Positions 45,212 to 53,067 are shown, counted from the first letter of the stretch. The stretch is 64,000 bases of DNA from Isoptericola halotolerans (GCF_013149785.1 NZ_JABEZU010000002.1:496001-560000); one strand, 5' to 3'. A program made the numbers and translations. The notes: a model not told the origin generated them from the sequence alone.

Positions 45212-46663
45212 ATGCCTCAGAACGTTCTGTCGACGGACACCCCTGCCCAGGACGCAGCCGCGCCCTCCCCGCGTCCGCGCAAGGTGCCGCGCATCGTCGT
45301 GCTCGGCGGTGGATCCGTCGGGCTGTACGTGGCGCGACGGCTGCGCAAGAAGCTCGGCAAGCGGGAGGCGGCGATCGTCGTCGTCGACCCGCGGCCGTAC
45401 ATGACGTACGCCCCGTTCCTTCCCGAGGCCGGTGCCGGCTCGATCGACGCCCGCGACGTCGTCGCGCCGCACCGCATCGCGCTCAAGGGCGTCGACGTGC
45501 TGCAGGGCAAGGTCTCGGCGATCGCCCACGGCGACAAGAAGATCACGATCCACCCGGAGTCGGGCCCGGACTACGAAGTCTCCTACGACCAGCTCGTGGT
45601 GGGCCTCGGCTCGGTCTCGCGCACGCTGCCGATCCCGGGGCTCGCCGAGAACGCCATCGGCTTCAAGAACGTGGAGGAGGCCATCGCCGTCCGCAACCAC
45701 GTGCTCAACCGGATGGATGTCGCCTCGTCCACGTGGGACGCCGACCGGCGCCGCAAGATGCTGACGTTCACGTTCGTGGGCGGTGGCTTCGCGGGCATCG
45801 AGGCACTGGCCGAGATCGAGGACATGGCGCGCTACGCGACGCGCAACTACCCGACGATCGAGTCCGAGGACCTGCGCTTCGTCATGATCGAGGGTGCCGG
45901 ACGCATCCTGCCGGAGGTCTCCGAGCCCATGGGCGAGTGGGCCCTGGAGGAGATGAAGAAGCGCGGCATCGAGTTCCACCTCAACACGTTCCTGTCCTCC
46001 TGCGAGGACGGCCACGTGGTGACCTCCACCGGCGTCGAGTTCGACACCGAGACGATCGTGTGGACCGCCGGCGTCAAGGCGAACCCGGTCCTCAAGGAGA
46101 GCTCGGACCTGCCGGTCGACAAGATGGGCCGGGTCACCGTCAAGGCGACGCTGCAGGTCGAGGACGAGAACGGCGAGATCGTCCCCGACGCCTGGGCCGC
46201 CGGCGACTGTGCCGCCGTGCCCGACCTGCTCAACCCGGGCAGCTTCTGCCCGCCCAACGCCCAGCACGCCATCCGTGAGGCGACGCAGCTCGCCGACAAC
46301 ATGATCGCGGCGCTCAAGGGCCAGCAGCCCGAGGAGTACAAGCACAAGAGCGTGGGTGTGGTGGCCTCGCTCGGCATGTACAAGGGTGTGGCTGAGCTGT
46401 TCGGCTTCCTCAAGCTCAAGGGCCCGCTGGCGTGGCTCGCCCACCGTGGTTACCACGTCATGGCGATGCCCACCGGGAACCGCAAGCTGCGCATCCTGGT
46501 CGGCTGGATCGGTCAGTTCCTCATGGGTCGCGAGATCGTCTCCCTCGGCTCCCTGCACGACCCGCGCGACGAGTTCCGCAAGGCGTCGGTGCCGCCGAAG
46601 CCGAAGAACGAGAAGGTCGACCAGCGGGCCGAGTCCTCGGCGTCGAGGGCCGAGAAGGGCTGA
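45212..46663 (+). CDS. ndh: Type II NADH dehydrogenase (NDH-2)
   Basis: This 483-residue single-subunit flavoprotein would oxidise NADH and reduce menaquinone at the membrane without pumping protons. The FAD dinucleotide motif VVLGGGSVGLYVARRL is near residue 30, the NADH-binding TFTFVGGGFAGIEALAE is in the middle, and WAAGDCAAVPDL contacts FAD. LAHRGYHVMAMPTGNRKLRILVGWIGQFL near the C-terminus is the amphipathic membrane-binding region of NDH-2. A TAGACT box 7 nt before ATG 45212 suggests a leaderless mRNA. Confidence 0.92.
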   Translation: MPQNVLSTDTPAQDAAAPSPRPRKVPRIVVLGGGSVGLYVARRLRKKLGKREAAIVVVDPRPYMTYAPFLPEAGAGSIDARDVVAPHRIALKGVDVLQGKVSAIAHGDKKITIHPESGPDYEVSYDQLVVGLGSVSRTLPIPGLAENAIGFKNVEEAIAVRNHVLNRMDVASSTWDADRRRKMLTFTFVGGGFAGIEALAEIEDMARYATRNYPTIESEDLRFVMIEGAGRILPEVSEPMGEWALEEMKKRGIEFHLNTFLSSCEDGHVVTSTGVEFDTETIVWTAGVKANPVLKESSDLPVDKMGRVTVKATLQVEDENGEIVPDAWAAGDCAAVPDLLNPGSFCPPNAQHAIREATQLADNMIAALKGQQPEEYKHKSVGVVASLGMYKGVAELFGFLKLKGPLAWLAHRGYHVMAMPTGNRKLRILVGWIGQFLMGREIVSLGSLHDPRDEFRKASVPPKPKNEKVDQRAESSASRAEKG

Positions 46664-46682
46664 CCTCTCAGCGACGTGCGAC

Positions 46683-46766
46683 CGGGCGGTTCTGCTCGGT
46701 ACCTTCCGCTCCGTTCGGTATCTTGAGCTGCCGATCGCGACGGGAGATACCGAACGGAGCCGCCCG
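46683..46766 (+). other. Large nested inverted repeat between ndh and the tRNA
   Basis: An outer 7-bp stem (46683-46689 / 46760-46766) and an inner perfect 15-bp stem (46709-46723 / 46745-46759; CTCCGTTCGGTATCT) lie 17 bp upstream of the tRNA. The left bulge contains CTCGGTACCT, which could pair instead with most of the right arm. It may terminate ndh or insulate the tRNA. Confidence 0.6.
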
Positions 46767-46783
46767 TTCGTCTGTCGGTGACC

Positions 46784-46857
46784 GCCCCCGTAGCCCAACT
46801 GGCAGAGGCAGCCGGCTTAAACCCGGCCAAGTCCCGGTTCGAACCCGGGCGGGGGCA
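46784..46857 (+). tRNA. tRNA with UAA anticodon, short variable arm (nominal tRNA-Leu)
   Basis: The 74-nt sequence folds into a full cloverleaf: acceptor GCCCCCG with CGGGGGC, D arm GCC/GGC, anticodon stem GCCGG/CCGGC with loop CTTAAAC (anticodon UAA at 46818-46820), a 5-nt variable region, T arm CCCGG-TTCGAAC-CCGGG and discriminator A. CCA is not encoded. UAA would read the Leu codon UUA, but leucine tRNAs normally have a long variable arm, which is absent here. The tRNA call is firm; its amino acid identity is not. Confidence 0.85.
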
Positions 46858-46877
46858 CGCGGCGCACCGCGCCCGGG

Positions 46878-47750
46878 TCACTCCGGGGCGAGTGCCGCGC
46901 CGAGGAAGTCCCGGATCACGGCGGTGACCTCGTCGAGGTGGGACTCGAGGAGGAAGTGCCCGCCGGGCAGCAGCTCGATCCGCGCGTCGGGCAGATCGGC
47001 GGAGAAGGCCCTGGCGCCGTCGGGCCCGAAGATCTCGTCGTTCTCACCCCATACCGCCAGGAGCGGCACCTGCGAGGCGCGGAAGTACTCGTGCAGCGCC
47101 GGGTAGAGCGGTGGGTTGGTCGCGTAGTCGCGGAAGAGCTGGAGCTGGACCAGGTCGTTGCCCGGACGGGACACGAGCGCGACGTCGTGCTCCCAGGTCT
47201 CCGGGTCGACGAGGGTCGGGTCGGGGACGCCGTGCAGGTACTGCCACCGGATCGCCTCCCGGCCGAGCGCAGGGCGGATGGCGGCCTCTGTCCGCTCGTC
47301 CTGTGTCTCGGCCCAGGCCCACACGTCCGCCCAGAAGCCTTCGACGAACCCGGCGTCGTACGCGTTGCCGTTCTGGCTGATGATCGCCGTGACGGCGGAG
47401 GGGTTCTCGAGCGCGAGCCGCCAGCCGATCGGCGCGCCGTAGTCCTGCACGTAGATCGCGTACCGCGTGACCCCGAGCGACGCCAGCAGGCCCGAGGTGA
47501 TCCGGGCGAGGGCGTCGAAGCTGTAGTCGAACTCGTCGATGCCGGGGGCCGCGGACAGGCCGAAGCCCAGGTGGTCCGGCGCGATCACGTGGTAGTCCTC
47601 GGCGAGCAGGGGGATGAGCCGGCGGAACATGTGGGAGCTCGTCGGGTACCCGTGCAGCAGCACGATCGTCGGTGCGTCGTGGGGGCCGGCCTCGCGATAG
47701 AAGACGGAGTGCCCGTCGACCTCGGTGAACCTGTGGTGGATGGCGACCAT
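46878..47750 (-). CDS. Alpha/beta hydrolase, epoxide hydrolase / dehalogenase-like
   Basis: This 290-residue alpha/beta-fold enzyme has the oxyanion HGYP motif (LLHGYPTSSHMFRRL), the nucleophile elbow YVQDYGAPIGWRLAL with Asp as nucleophile as in epoxide hydrolases and haloalkane dehalogenases, WGENDEIFGPDGA for the acid, and LPGGHFLLESH with the catalytic His. The N-terminus MVAIHHRFTEVDGHSVFYREAG fits ATG 47750, which follows GGAGGGG. It diverges from a CGNR regulator across an 83-bp gap and is probably controlled by it. Substrate unknown. Confidence 0.85.
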   Translation of the reverse strand: MVAIHHRFTEVDGHSVFYREAGPHDAPTIVLLHGYPTSSHMFRRLIPLLAEDYHVIAPDHLGFGLSAAPGIDEFDYSFDALARITSGLLASLGVTRYAIYVQDYGAPIGWRLALENPSAVTAIISQNGNAYDAGFVEGFWADVWAWAETQDERTEAAIRPALGREAIRWQYLHGVPDPTLVDPETWEHDVALVSRPGNDLVQLQLFRDYATNPPLYPALHEYFRASQVPLLAVWGENDEIFGPDGARAFSADLPDARIELLPGGHFLLESHLDEVTAVIRDFLGAALAPE

Positions 47751-47833
47751 TTTTCTAACCCCTCCAGGTAGTTGGATGTAGTTATGAGACCACGGGGGTG
47801 GTAACCTGTCAACCCTAGGCGAGGGGGTTAGTG
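47751..47833 (+). promoter_or_regulatory. Divergent promoter region, hydrolase / CGNR regulator
   Basis: This gap is richer in A and T than its surroundings. It holds ACCAC-N4-GTGGT (47789-47802), a minus-strand TTGACA (47812-47807), a plus-strand TAACCT (47802-47807), and symmetric CTAACCCC / GGGGTTAG ends that double as the two ribosome sites. The palindrome is the best candidate for the regulator's operator. Confidence 0.45.
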
Positions 47834-48346
47834 ATGGACGTGGTGGCACGTGCGGACGAAGACCTGTTGATCGACCTGCTCAACACGACGTCCGTCGTCG
47901 ACGGCCGGCGGACGGACGAGCTGACCGACGACGCCGGCCAGGCCTGGGCGAGGGCCCACGGCGGTGCCGGGCTCACCGAGGAGGTGGCGACGCTGCGGCG
48001 CGTCCGGGACGCGGTCCAGGAGGTGATCCACGGCGCGGCCGACCCTCAGGACGTGGCGGCCGACGTCGAGAAGGTCGCGGTGCACCCGGTCTGGCGCGAA
48101 GGTTCCCTCGGATGGGAGGTGCAGGCACCTGCCGAGCAGGTGCTCGCGTCACGAGCGCTGCTCGCCTGGGCGGTCGTCCACGAGCGCTCTCCCGGCCGCC
48201 TGCGGCCGTGCGCGAACCCGGAGTGCTGTCGCTTCCTGCTGGACCGCAGCAACGCGAACACGGCGCGGTGGTGCTCGATGGCGCTCTGCGGCAACCGGGT
48301 CAAGGCCCGGCGCCACTACCGGCGGACCAGGGCCGACGAGCAGTAG
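47834..48346 (+). CDS. CGNR zinc-finger / ABATE-domain transcriptional regulator
   Basis: This 170-residue protein has an N-terminal ABATE-like helical domain (DEDLLIDLLNTTSVVDGRRTDEL) and a C-terminal CGNR zinc finger (PCANPECCRFLLDRSNANTARWCSMALCGNRVKARRHYRR), the usual build of small actinobacterial regulators next to hydrolase or dehydrogenase genes. ATG 47834 follows GAGGGGG; GTG 47831 is possible. Divergent pairing suggests that it senses a substrate of the neighbouring hydrolase; that is inference. Confidence 0.87.
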   Translation: MDVVARADEDLLIDLLNTTSVVDGRRTDELTDDAGQAWARAHGGAGLTEEVATLRRVRDAVQEVIHGAADPQDVAADVEKVAVHPVWREGSLGWEVQAPAEQVLASRALLAWAVVHERSPGRLRPCANPECCRFLLDRSNANTARWCSMALCGNRVKARRHYRRTRADEQ

Positions 48347-48367
48347 GCCGGCCGGCGGCCCCTGCCC

Positions 48368-48384
48368 TTCTGCCGTCGGCAGAA
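48368..48384 (+). promoter_or_regulatory. PopR-type palindrome before the XRE regulator gene
   Basis: TTCTGCCGTCGGCAGAA is a perfect 7-bp inverted repeat with a 3-bp centre, about 70 bp upstream of the putative leaderless start at 48446. The site matches, from memory, the TTCTGCC-N3-GGCAGAA palindrome described for PopR of Streptomyces. A related palindrome lies before the clpP operon. Confidence 0.65.
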
Positions 48385-48445
48385 CCGGGCGCCCGACCTG
48401 CCGGACAGGCCCTGTGGCGGGCCCGTCCGGAGTAGCGTCGGTTCC

Positions 48446-48805
48446 ATGACGAGGAGCGACGGGACGCACGAGCCGCTGCTGCGACACCTGGTGGGTGCCC
48501 TCCTGCGGCGTGCTCGACGACGTCAGGGGCGCACCCTGCAGGAGGTCGCCGAGGTGGCCCGCATGTCGACGGCCTACCTGTCCGAGGTCGAGCGCGGGCG
48601 CAAGGAGCCGTCGTCGGAGGTGCTCGCCGCGGTGTGCCGGGCGCTGGACCTGCGGCTCGTCGACCTGGTCGCCGACGCCCACGCCTCCCTCGTCGCGGCG
48701 ACCGAGCCGCGGGTACGGGTCCTGACGTCCACGGGCCCGACGTCGGTCCAGCACCTGCGGTCGGCGCCGTCCACCACGTCCGACGTCGTCGCGCTCGCCG
48801 CGTGA
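48446..48805 (+). CDS. popR: XRE-family activator of clpP genes (PopR/ClgR-like)
   Basis: This 119-residue helix-turn-helix regulator has LLRRARRRQGRTLQEVAEVARMSTAYLSEVERGRKEPSSEVLAAVCRALDL, the DNA-binding region of ClgR and PopR. It ends in VVALAA, an SsrA-like C-terminus; in Streptomyces, PopR is itself degraded by Clp protease through its terminal alanines, which closes a feedback loop. A TAGCGT box 7 nt before ATG 48446 suggests a leaderless transcript. The gene converges with the two clpP genes, and matching palindromes precede both units. Confidence 0.82.
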   Translation: MTRSDGTHEPLLRHLVGALLRRARRRQGRTLQEVAEVARMSTAYLSEVERGRKEPSSEVLAAVCRALDLRLVDLVADAHASLVAATEPRVRVLTSTGPTSVQHLRSAPSTTSDVVALAA

Positions 48806-48815
48806 GCAGCCCGGG

Positions 48816-49439
48816 TCACGCGGCCGGATGCTTGCGCGAGGTGACGACGGCGTCGGCCACGCCGTAGGCGACGGCGTCGGCGGCCGAGAGGATGAGGTCG
48901 CGGTCGGTGTCCGCACGCAGCCGCTCGAGGGTCTGGCCGGTGTGGCGGGCGAGCAGCTCCTCGGTCTCGGCGCGAAGGCGCAGCACCTCGCGGGCCTGGA
49001 TCGCCAGGTCTGACACGGTGCCCTGGGCCCGGGAGGAGGGCTGGTGCAGCAGCACGCGCGAGTGCTCCAGCACGGTGCGGCGCCCCGGTGTGCCCGCAGC
49101 CAGGAGCACGGCCGCGGCGGAGGCGGCCTGACCCATGCAGGTGGTGGCGACGTCGCAGCGGACGAACTGCATGGTGTCGTAGACGGCGGCCATCGCGGTG
49201 GCGGAGCCACCGGGGGAGTTGATGTACAGGCCGATCTCGAGCTCGGGGGCCTCGGACTCCAGGTGCAGCAGCTGCGCCATCACGACGTTCGCGACGCCGT
49301 CGTCGATCTCGGTGCCGAGGAAGATGATGCGGTCGCGCAGCAGGCGGCTGAAGACGTCGGAGGCGCGCTCGCCGAGCGGGGTCCTCTCGACGACGTGCGG
49401 GATCGTGTAGCTCGCGGTGCTCGTCATCCCCGTGCTCAT
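48816..49439 (-). CDS. clpP: ATP-dependent Clp protease proteolytic subunit (second of pair)
   Basis: This 207-residue ClpP keeps the full catalytic triad: Ser107 in [13 protein letters not shown], His132 in [10 protein letters not shown] and Asp181 in ADTDRDLIL, with the usual spacing of 25 and 74 residues from the serine. The loop after the serine (AAAV) is less like the common MGAF. ATG 49439 overlaps the stop of the first clpP gene (ATGA), so both subunits are made from one transcript and probably form a mixed two-ring protease with each other and an AAA+ partner. Confidence 0.93.
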   Translation of the reverse strand: MSTGMTSTASYTIPHVVERTPLGERASDVFSRLLRDRIIFLGTEIDDGVANVVMAQLLHLESEAPELEIGLYINSPGGSATAMAAVYDTMQFVRCDVATTCMGQAASAAAVLLAAGTPGRRTVLEHSRVLLHQPSSRAQGTVSDLAIQAREVLRLRAETEELLARHTGQTLERLRADTDRDLILSAADAVAYGVADAVVTSRKHPAA

Positions 49440-50059
49440 AGCCCCGCCTTCCGGCCGGCGGCCGCGGGGCGTACGTCGTCGACGGACTCCACGATCCGGT
49501 CCACGAGCCCGTACTCCAGGGCCTCGGCGGCGGTGAACCACCGGTCGCGGTCGGCGTCCGCCGTGACCTGCTCGACGGTCCGCCCGGAGTGCTGGGCGGT
49601 GAGCTCGTGCATCAGCCGCTTGGTGTGCTCGAGGTTCTCGGCCTGGATGGCGATGTCGACGGCGGTGCCGCCGATCCCCGCCGACGGCTGGTGCATCATC
49701 ACGCGCGTGTGGGGCAGGGCGTACCGCTTGCCGGCCGTGCCGGCGGTGAGCAGGAACTGGCCCATGCTGGCGGCGAACCCGAAGCCGACGGTGACGACGT
49801 CGTTCGGCAGCAGCCGCATCGTGTCGTAGACGGCGAGGCCGGCGCTGACCGAGCCGCCGGGGGAGTTGACGTAGAGGGCGACGTCGGAGGCGGGATCCTC
49901 GGCGGACAGCAGCAGGAGCTGGGCGCAGACACGGTTCGCGACGGCGTCGTCGACCTCGGTGCCGATGACGACGATGCGCTGGTGCAGCAGCCGGGTGGCG
50001 AGCTGGTCGTCGAACGGTGTGGTGGGTGGGGGAGTCTCTGAGCGGAGCGTCGGTTCCAT
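49436..50059 (-). CDS. clpP: ATP-dependent Clp protease proteolytic subunit (first of pair)
   Basis: This 207-residue ClpP has Ser98 ([12 protein letters not shown]), His123 ([11 protein letters not shown]) and Asp172 (DADRDRWF) in place. It lacks a long propeptide if translated from ATG 50059; a start at 50116 would add 19 residues. The pair's arrangement next to a PopR-like gene resembles the inducible clpP3-clpP4 operon of Streptomyces more than the housekeeping clpP1-clpP2 pair, which would be elsewhere in the genome. Confidence 0.93.
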   Translation of the reverse strand: MEPTLRSETPPPTTPFDDQLATRLLHQRIVVIGTEVDDAVANRVCAQLLLLSAEDPASDVALYVNSPGGSVSAGLAVYDTMRLLPNDVVTVGFGFAASMGQFLLTAGTAGKRYALPHTRVMMHQPSAGIGGTAVDIAIQAENLEHTKRLMHELTAQHSGRTVEQVTADADRDRWFTAAEALEYGLVDRIVESVDDVRPAAAGRKAGL

Positions 50060-50099
50060 GGCTTCACGATGCGCCGCCGCTGCCGGTGGCGGGGCGTCG

Positions 50100-50130
50100 A
50101 TCTGCCCGCAGCGCATCTGCTCGTGGCAGA
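50100..50130 (-). promoter_or_regulatory. Paired PopR-type sites upstream of the clpP operon
   Basis: TCTGC-N5-GCAGA (50116-50130) repeats the core of the popR-upstream palindrome, and a half site ATCTGCC (50100-50106) lies 15 bp nearer the gene. The palindrome centre is about 64 bp upstream of the clpP start, a distance suited to activation. Confidence 0.6.
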
Positions 50131-50134
50131 CGGG

Positions 50135-51049
50135 TCACGCGAGGGCGTGGTGTCGTCGCGCCGTCTCCTGCGCCGCCCGCACGACGGCGTCGAGCACCTG
50201 GCGCACGGCCCGCCGTCGGGCGCGGTCCGGCCGCATCACCGCCGAGACGTGCCGCGTGGCGGGGACGCCGGTCAGGGGGCGCAGCGTCAGCCGGTCGTCC
50301 GTCGGCGTGGTGAAGCGGGGCAGGACCGCGAGGCGGTCCCCGGCGGCGACGAGCGCCTCGATGAGCCGGTTGTCGCGCAGTCTCTGCCGGACGTCGAGCT
50401 GGGCGCCGGTGGCCTGCTCGATGCTCTGCAGGACGGTGTCGAACGGGTACCCGGCGGGGACGCCGATCCAGGCAGCGCCGACGACGTCGTGGGCGTCGAC
50501 GGTCTCCTGCGCGGCGAGCGGGTGGTGCGTGGACATCGCGACGTCGAGGGGTTCGCCGACCACGGGGACCACGGTGAGTCCGTGGGTCCCGGCGGGGCGC
50601 ACGCTCGTCAGGCTGTGGGCGATGACGATGTCGTGGTCGGCAGTCAGCGCGCCGTAGGCGGCCTCGGCCAGGTCGACGTCGGTGCAGGTCAGCCGGATCC
50701 CGCTGCCGGCGAGGGCGACGTCGACGGTGGGCAGCAGGAAGGTCGCGGCGCTCGGCAGCGCGGCGACCGTGACGGTGCCGGCCGGTGCGTCCTGGAAGGC
50801 GTCCCAGCGTGCCTGGACCCCGGCGAGGGCGGTGGCGACCTCCACGGCACCGTCGGCGAGGAGGCGTCCCGCGTCGGTGAGCCGGACGCCCCGGCCGTGC
50901 GGTTCGACGAGCGGCGCCCCGAGGTCCCGCTGGGCCGTGCGCAGCTGCTGCGAGACGGCGGACGGCGTGCGGTGCGTGGCGGCGGCGACGGCGGAGACGC
51001 TGCCACGGTCGGCGAGCTCGCGCAGGAGCTCGAGGTGCCGGGGATCCAT
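50135..51049 (-). CDS. LysR-family transcriptional regulator
   Basis: This 304-residue LysR protein has the N-terminal winged helix (MDPRHLELLRELADRGSVSAVAAATHRTPSAVSQQLRTAQRDLGAPLVEPHGRGVRLTDAG) and an effector domain starting at about residue 90 (GTVTVAALPSAATFLLPTV). A TAGGCT box 6 nt before ATG 51049 suggests leaderless translation. It diverges from an EamA transporter across 71 bp, the classic arrangement in which a LysR protein controls its neighbour. Confidence 0.9.
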   Translation of the reverse strand: MDPRHLELLRELADRGSVSAVAAATHRTPSAVSQQLRTAQRDLGAPLVEPHGRGVRLTDAGRLLADGAVEVATALAGVQARWDAFQDAPAGTVTVAALPSAATFLLPTVDVALAGSGIRLTCTDVDLAEAAYGALTADHDIVIAHSLTSVRPAGTHGLTVVPVVGEPLDVAMSTHHPLAAQETVDAHDVVGAAWIGVPAGYPFDTVLQSIEQATGAQLDVRQRLRDNRLIEALVAAGDRLAVLPRFTTPTDDRLTLRPLTGVPATRHVSAVMRPDRARRRAVRQVLDAVVRAAQETARRHHALA

Positions 51050-51120
51050 GAAGGCAGCCTACAGAGAGAGTGCAGAAAGTTTCGCTTGTCCTTCATCAAT
51101 CTCCGACCGACGATGTCGGC

Positions 51121-52047
51121 ATGCCGTTCCGTCACCGTCTCCTCGCCGCGTCCGTGGCCGTCATGTGGGGGCTGAACTTCCTGGCGATCGACGCCTCGCT
51201 CGGACACTTCCCACCGTTCTTCCTCGTCGCCCTCCGCTTCGCGATCATCGCCGTGCCCACGCTGCTGCTCGTGCCGCGCCCACGGGTGCCGGTGCGCTGG
51301 TTGGTCGGCTACGGCGTCGGGTTCGGCATCCTGCAGTTCACGTTCCTCTACTGGGGGATGGCGGTGGGGATGCCCGCGGGCCTGGCGTCCCTGGTGCTGC
51401 AGGCGTCCGGGCCCTTCACCGTGGTGCTGGGCGCGACGTTCCTGCGCGAGCGGGTGGGCGCGCGCCAGGTGGCGGGCGTCCTCGTGGCCGTCGCGGGCCT
51501 GACGGTGGTGGGGTGGCAGCAGGCGCAGACGGCGGCGCTGCTGCCGTTCCTGCTGACCCTCGCCGGTGCGCTGGGCTGGGCCATCGGCAACATCGCGAAC
51601 CGCCAGGCGAGACCGGAGAACCCGCTGCACCTGACGCTGTGGATGTCGGTGGTGCCGCCGGTGCCCATGCTGGCCGTGGCGCTGGTGGTGGAGGGGCCGG
51701 CCCGGATCGTCGGGTCGTTGACCTCCTTCGACGAGCCGGGAGCGGTGGGCGCGCTGGTCGGCCTCGCCTACACCGTGGTGGTGGGCACCGTCCTGGGGTC
51801 CGGAGCGTGGACCTGGCTGATGGCCCGGCACCCGGCGGGCGTCGTCGCGCCGTACTCGATGCTGGTGCCGGTGGTGGGGATGACCGCGGCGTGGGTGGTG
51901 CTCGGTGAGCAGGTGAGCCTGCTCGCGCTCGCGGGCGGGGTGCTCGTGGTGGCCGGTGTGCTCTGGGGCGGGGCACGCCGCCGTGCGGCACCCCCGGCGC
52001 AACCGGCGACGACGCCGGCCTCAGCCCCGGTCGTCATCCGGGGCTGA
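51121..52047 (+). CDS. EamA/DMT-superfamily transporter
   Basis: This 308-residue membrane protein has ten predicted helices in two EamA repeats. The first repeat starts VAVMWGLNFLAIDASLGHFPPFFLVALRFAI and ends near LAGVLVAVAGLTVVGW; the second begins at LLPFLLTLAGALGWAIGNIANRQA and ends LLALAGGVLVVAGVLWGG. Such proteins often export amino acids or metabolites. ATG 51121 is chosen because it precedes the first helix directly. The 3' end overlaps the convergent ArsR-like gene by 27 bp. Confidence 0.87.
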   Translation: MPFRHRLLAASVAVMWGLNFLAIDASLGHFPPFFLVALRFAIIAVPTLLLVPRPRVPVRWLVGYGVGFGILQFTFLYWGMAVGMPAGLASLVLQASGPFTVVLGATFLRERVGARQVAGVLVAVAGLTVVGWQQAQTAALLPFLLTLAGALGWAIGNIANRQARPENPLHLTLWMSVVPPVPMLAVALVVEGPARIVGSLTSFDEPGAVGALVGLAYTVVVGTVLGSGAWTWLMARHPAGVVAPYSMLVPVVGMTAAWVVLGEQVSLLALAGGVLVVAGVLWGGARRRAAPPAQPATTPASAPVVIRG

Positions 52048-52683
52048 CGTCCCGGCGCGGGCCCCCGAGGCGCCCACCACGGGGAACGCGTTGAAGTGGA
52101 TCTGCACGGGGACGGCGCCCGGCACGCCCTCCTGGTCCTTGAGCGGCGCGAGCTGTTCCTCGAGCGCGGCGGAGACGGCCTCGACGAGGCGGGCCAGCTG
52201 GTCGGGGGTGGCGAACAGGTTGCTGGTGGTGAGCGTGACCGCGTCCTTCCAGCGGGCGAGGGCGGAGTCGTCGATCGCGCTGTCGCCCATCATGTCGAGC
52301 AGCCGCCAGATCTTCTCCTGGCGGCTGCGCTCGAACTCGGCGTTCACCAGGGACTTCGTGGTGCGTGTGCCGACGTCGTCCTCCTGCTCGGGGCCGATGG
52401 AGAACCCGCCGGGCGCCGCTTCCCACCACCGCTCGCGTGCCGTGCCCCTGCCCTCGACCTCCTGGACGAACTGGTGCTTGGCGAGCTGGCGCAGGTGGTA
52501 GCTCGTCGAGCCGCTGGACTCGCCGACGAGCTCGGCGAGCCCGCTGGCGGTGAGCGCACCGTGGACCTGCAGCAGGTCGAGGATCCGCACGCGCAACGGG
52601 TGCGACAGTCCGCGCAGCCGGGTGGCGCTGAGCCTGTCGGGTCGTCGGCCGCGGCCGGTCGGCTCCTCGTGCGTCTCGCTCAT
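52021..52683 (-). CDS. ArsR-like winged-helix regulator
   Basis: This 220-residue protein has an N-terminal HTH_20/ArsR-type wing: LSATRLRGLSHPLRVRILDLLQVHGALTASGLAELVGESSGSTSYHLRQLAKHQFVQEVE. A longer C-terminal helical domain (SLVNAEFERSRQEKIWRLLDMMGD onwards) probably dimerises or binds a ligand. TACGGT 6 nt before ATG 52683 suggests a leaderless start of its own; it may also be read through from the small gene 23 bp upstream. The operator at 53046-53067 between that gene and the RND pump is a likely target. Confidence 0.85.
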   Translation of the reverse strand: MSETHEEPTGRGRRPDRLSATRLRGLSHPLRVRILDLLQVHGALTASGLAELVGESSGSTSYHLRQLAKHQFVQEVEGRGTARERWWEAAPGGFSIGPEQEDDVGTRTTKSLVNAEFERSRQEKIWRLLDMMGDSAIDDSALARWKDAVTLTTSNLFATPDQLARLVEAVSAALEEQLAPLKDQEGVPGAVPVQIHFNAFPVVGASGARAGTSAPDDDRG

Positions 52684-52706
52684 GTCCTGACCGTACAGCG
52701 GTCCGG

Positions 52707-53003
52707 TCAGCGCAGTCCGAGGGGGTGGATCTGCGCGGCGTTGTCCCGGCGGTGAGCGTCCGCCGCGCGGCGCGCTGCCGCAGCGCCGCCAGCAGGGGAC
52801 CGGCGGACCGGGGTGGCCCTGGCCGCGCTGACGAGGGTCCTCAGGGCGCGCCCGAGACGTGTCACGACGCGGTGCGCGAGGACGCGGACCGCGGTGCTTC
52901 GGGTCGCGGTGCCCTGGGCCGCCGGGCGGCGGGGTGACCGGGGGGCCGTGCGGAGGGTCGTCCGAGAGGTGGTCGAGAACGTGGGGGCGGTGGTGAGCAG
53001 CAT
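52707..53003 (-). CDS. Small basic protein of unknown function
   Basis: I do not recognise this 98-residue product. It is rich in Arg, Ala and Thr, with one amphipathic stretch (STAVRVLAHRVVTRLGRALRTLVSAA). Support for a real gene: ATG 53003 follows GGGAGA at good distance, GC at third codon positions is high, and TTGCAA-N17-TATGTT forms a good promoter overlapped by a perfect palindrome. It lies 23 bp upstream of the ArsR-like gene on the same strand. It could be a DNA-binding or membrane-surface peptide, or a spurious frame. Confidence 0.5.
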   Translation of the reverse strand: MLLTTAPTFSTTSRTTLRTAPRSPRRPAAQGTATRSTAVRVLAHRVVTRLGRALRTLVSAARATPVRRSPAGGAAAARRAADAHRRDNAAQIHPLGLR

Positions 53004-53037
53004 GACGATCTCCCGTGGTGTGGTGTCCAGTGCTCCC

Positions 53038-53067
53038 AACATAGCGTTGCAAAGAAGGCTTTGCAAC
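53038..53067 (-). promoter_or_regulatory. Promoter and palindromic operator between small gene / arsR and the RND pump
   Basis: GTTGCAAAG-N4-CTTTGCAAC (53046-53067) is a perfect 9-bp inverted repeat. On the minus strand it contains the -35 TTGCAA, followed after 17 bp by TATGTT (53043-53038). A repressor bound here would block the small gene and the regulator, and probably the divergent efflux gene as well. Confidence 0.7.

Noticed and set aside
48434-50062. The same 15 bases, AGCGTCGGTTCCATG, at the popR start and across the first clpP start codon
   Set aside because: On the clpP side the identity falls on the antisense of codons 1-4, so it cannot serve the same role in both; probably coincidence in GC-rich sequence.
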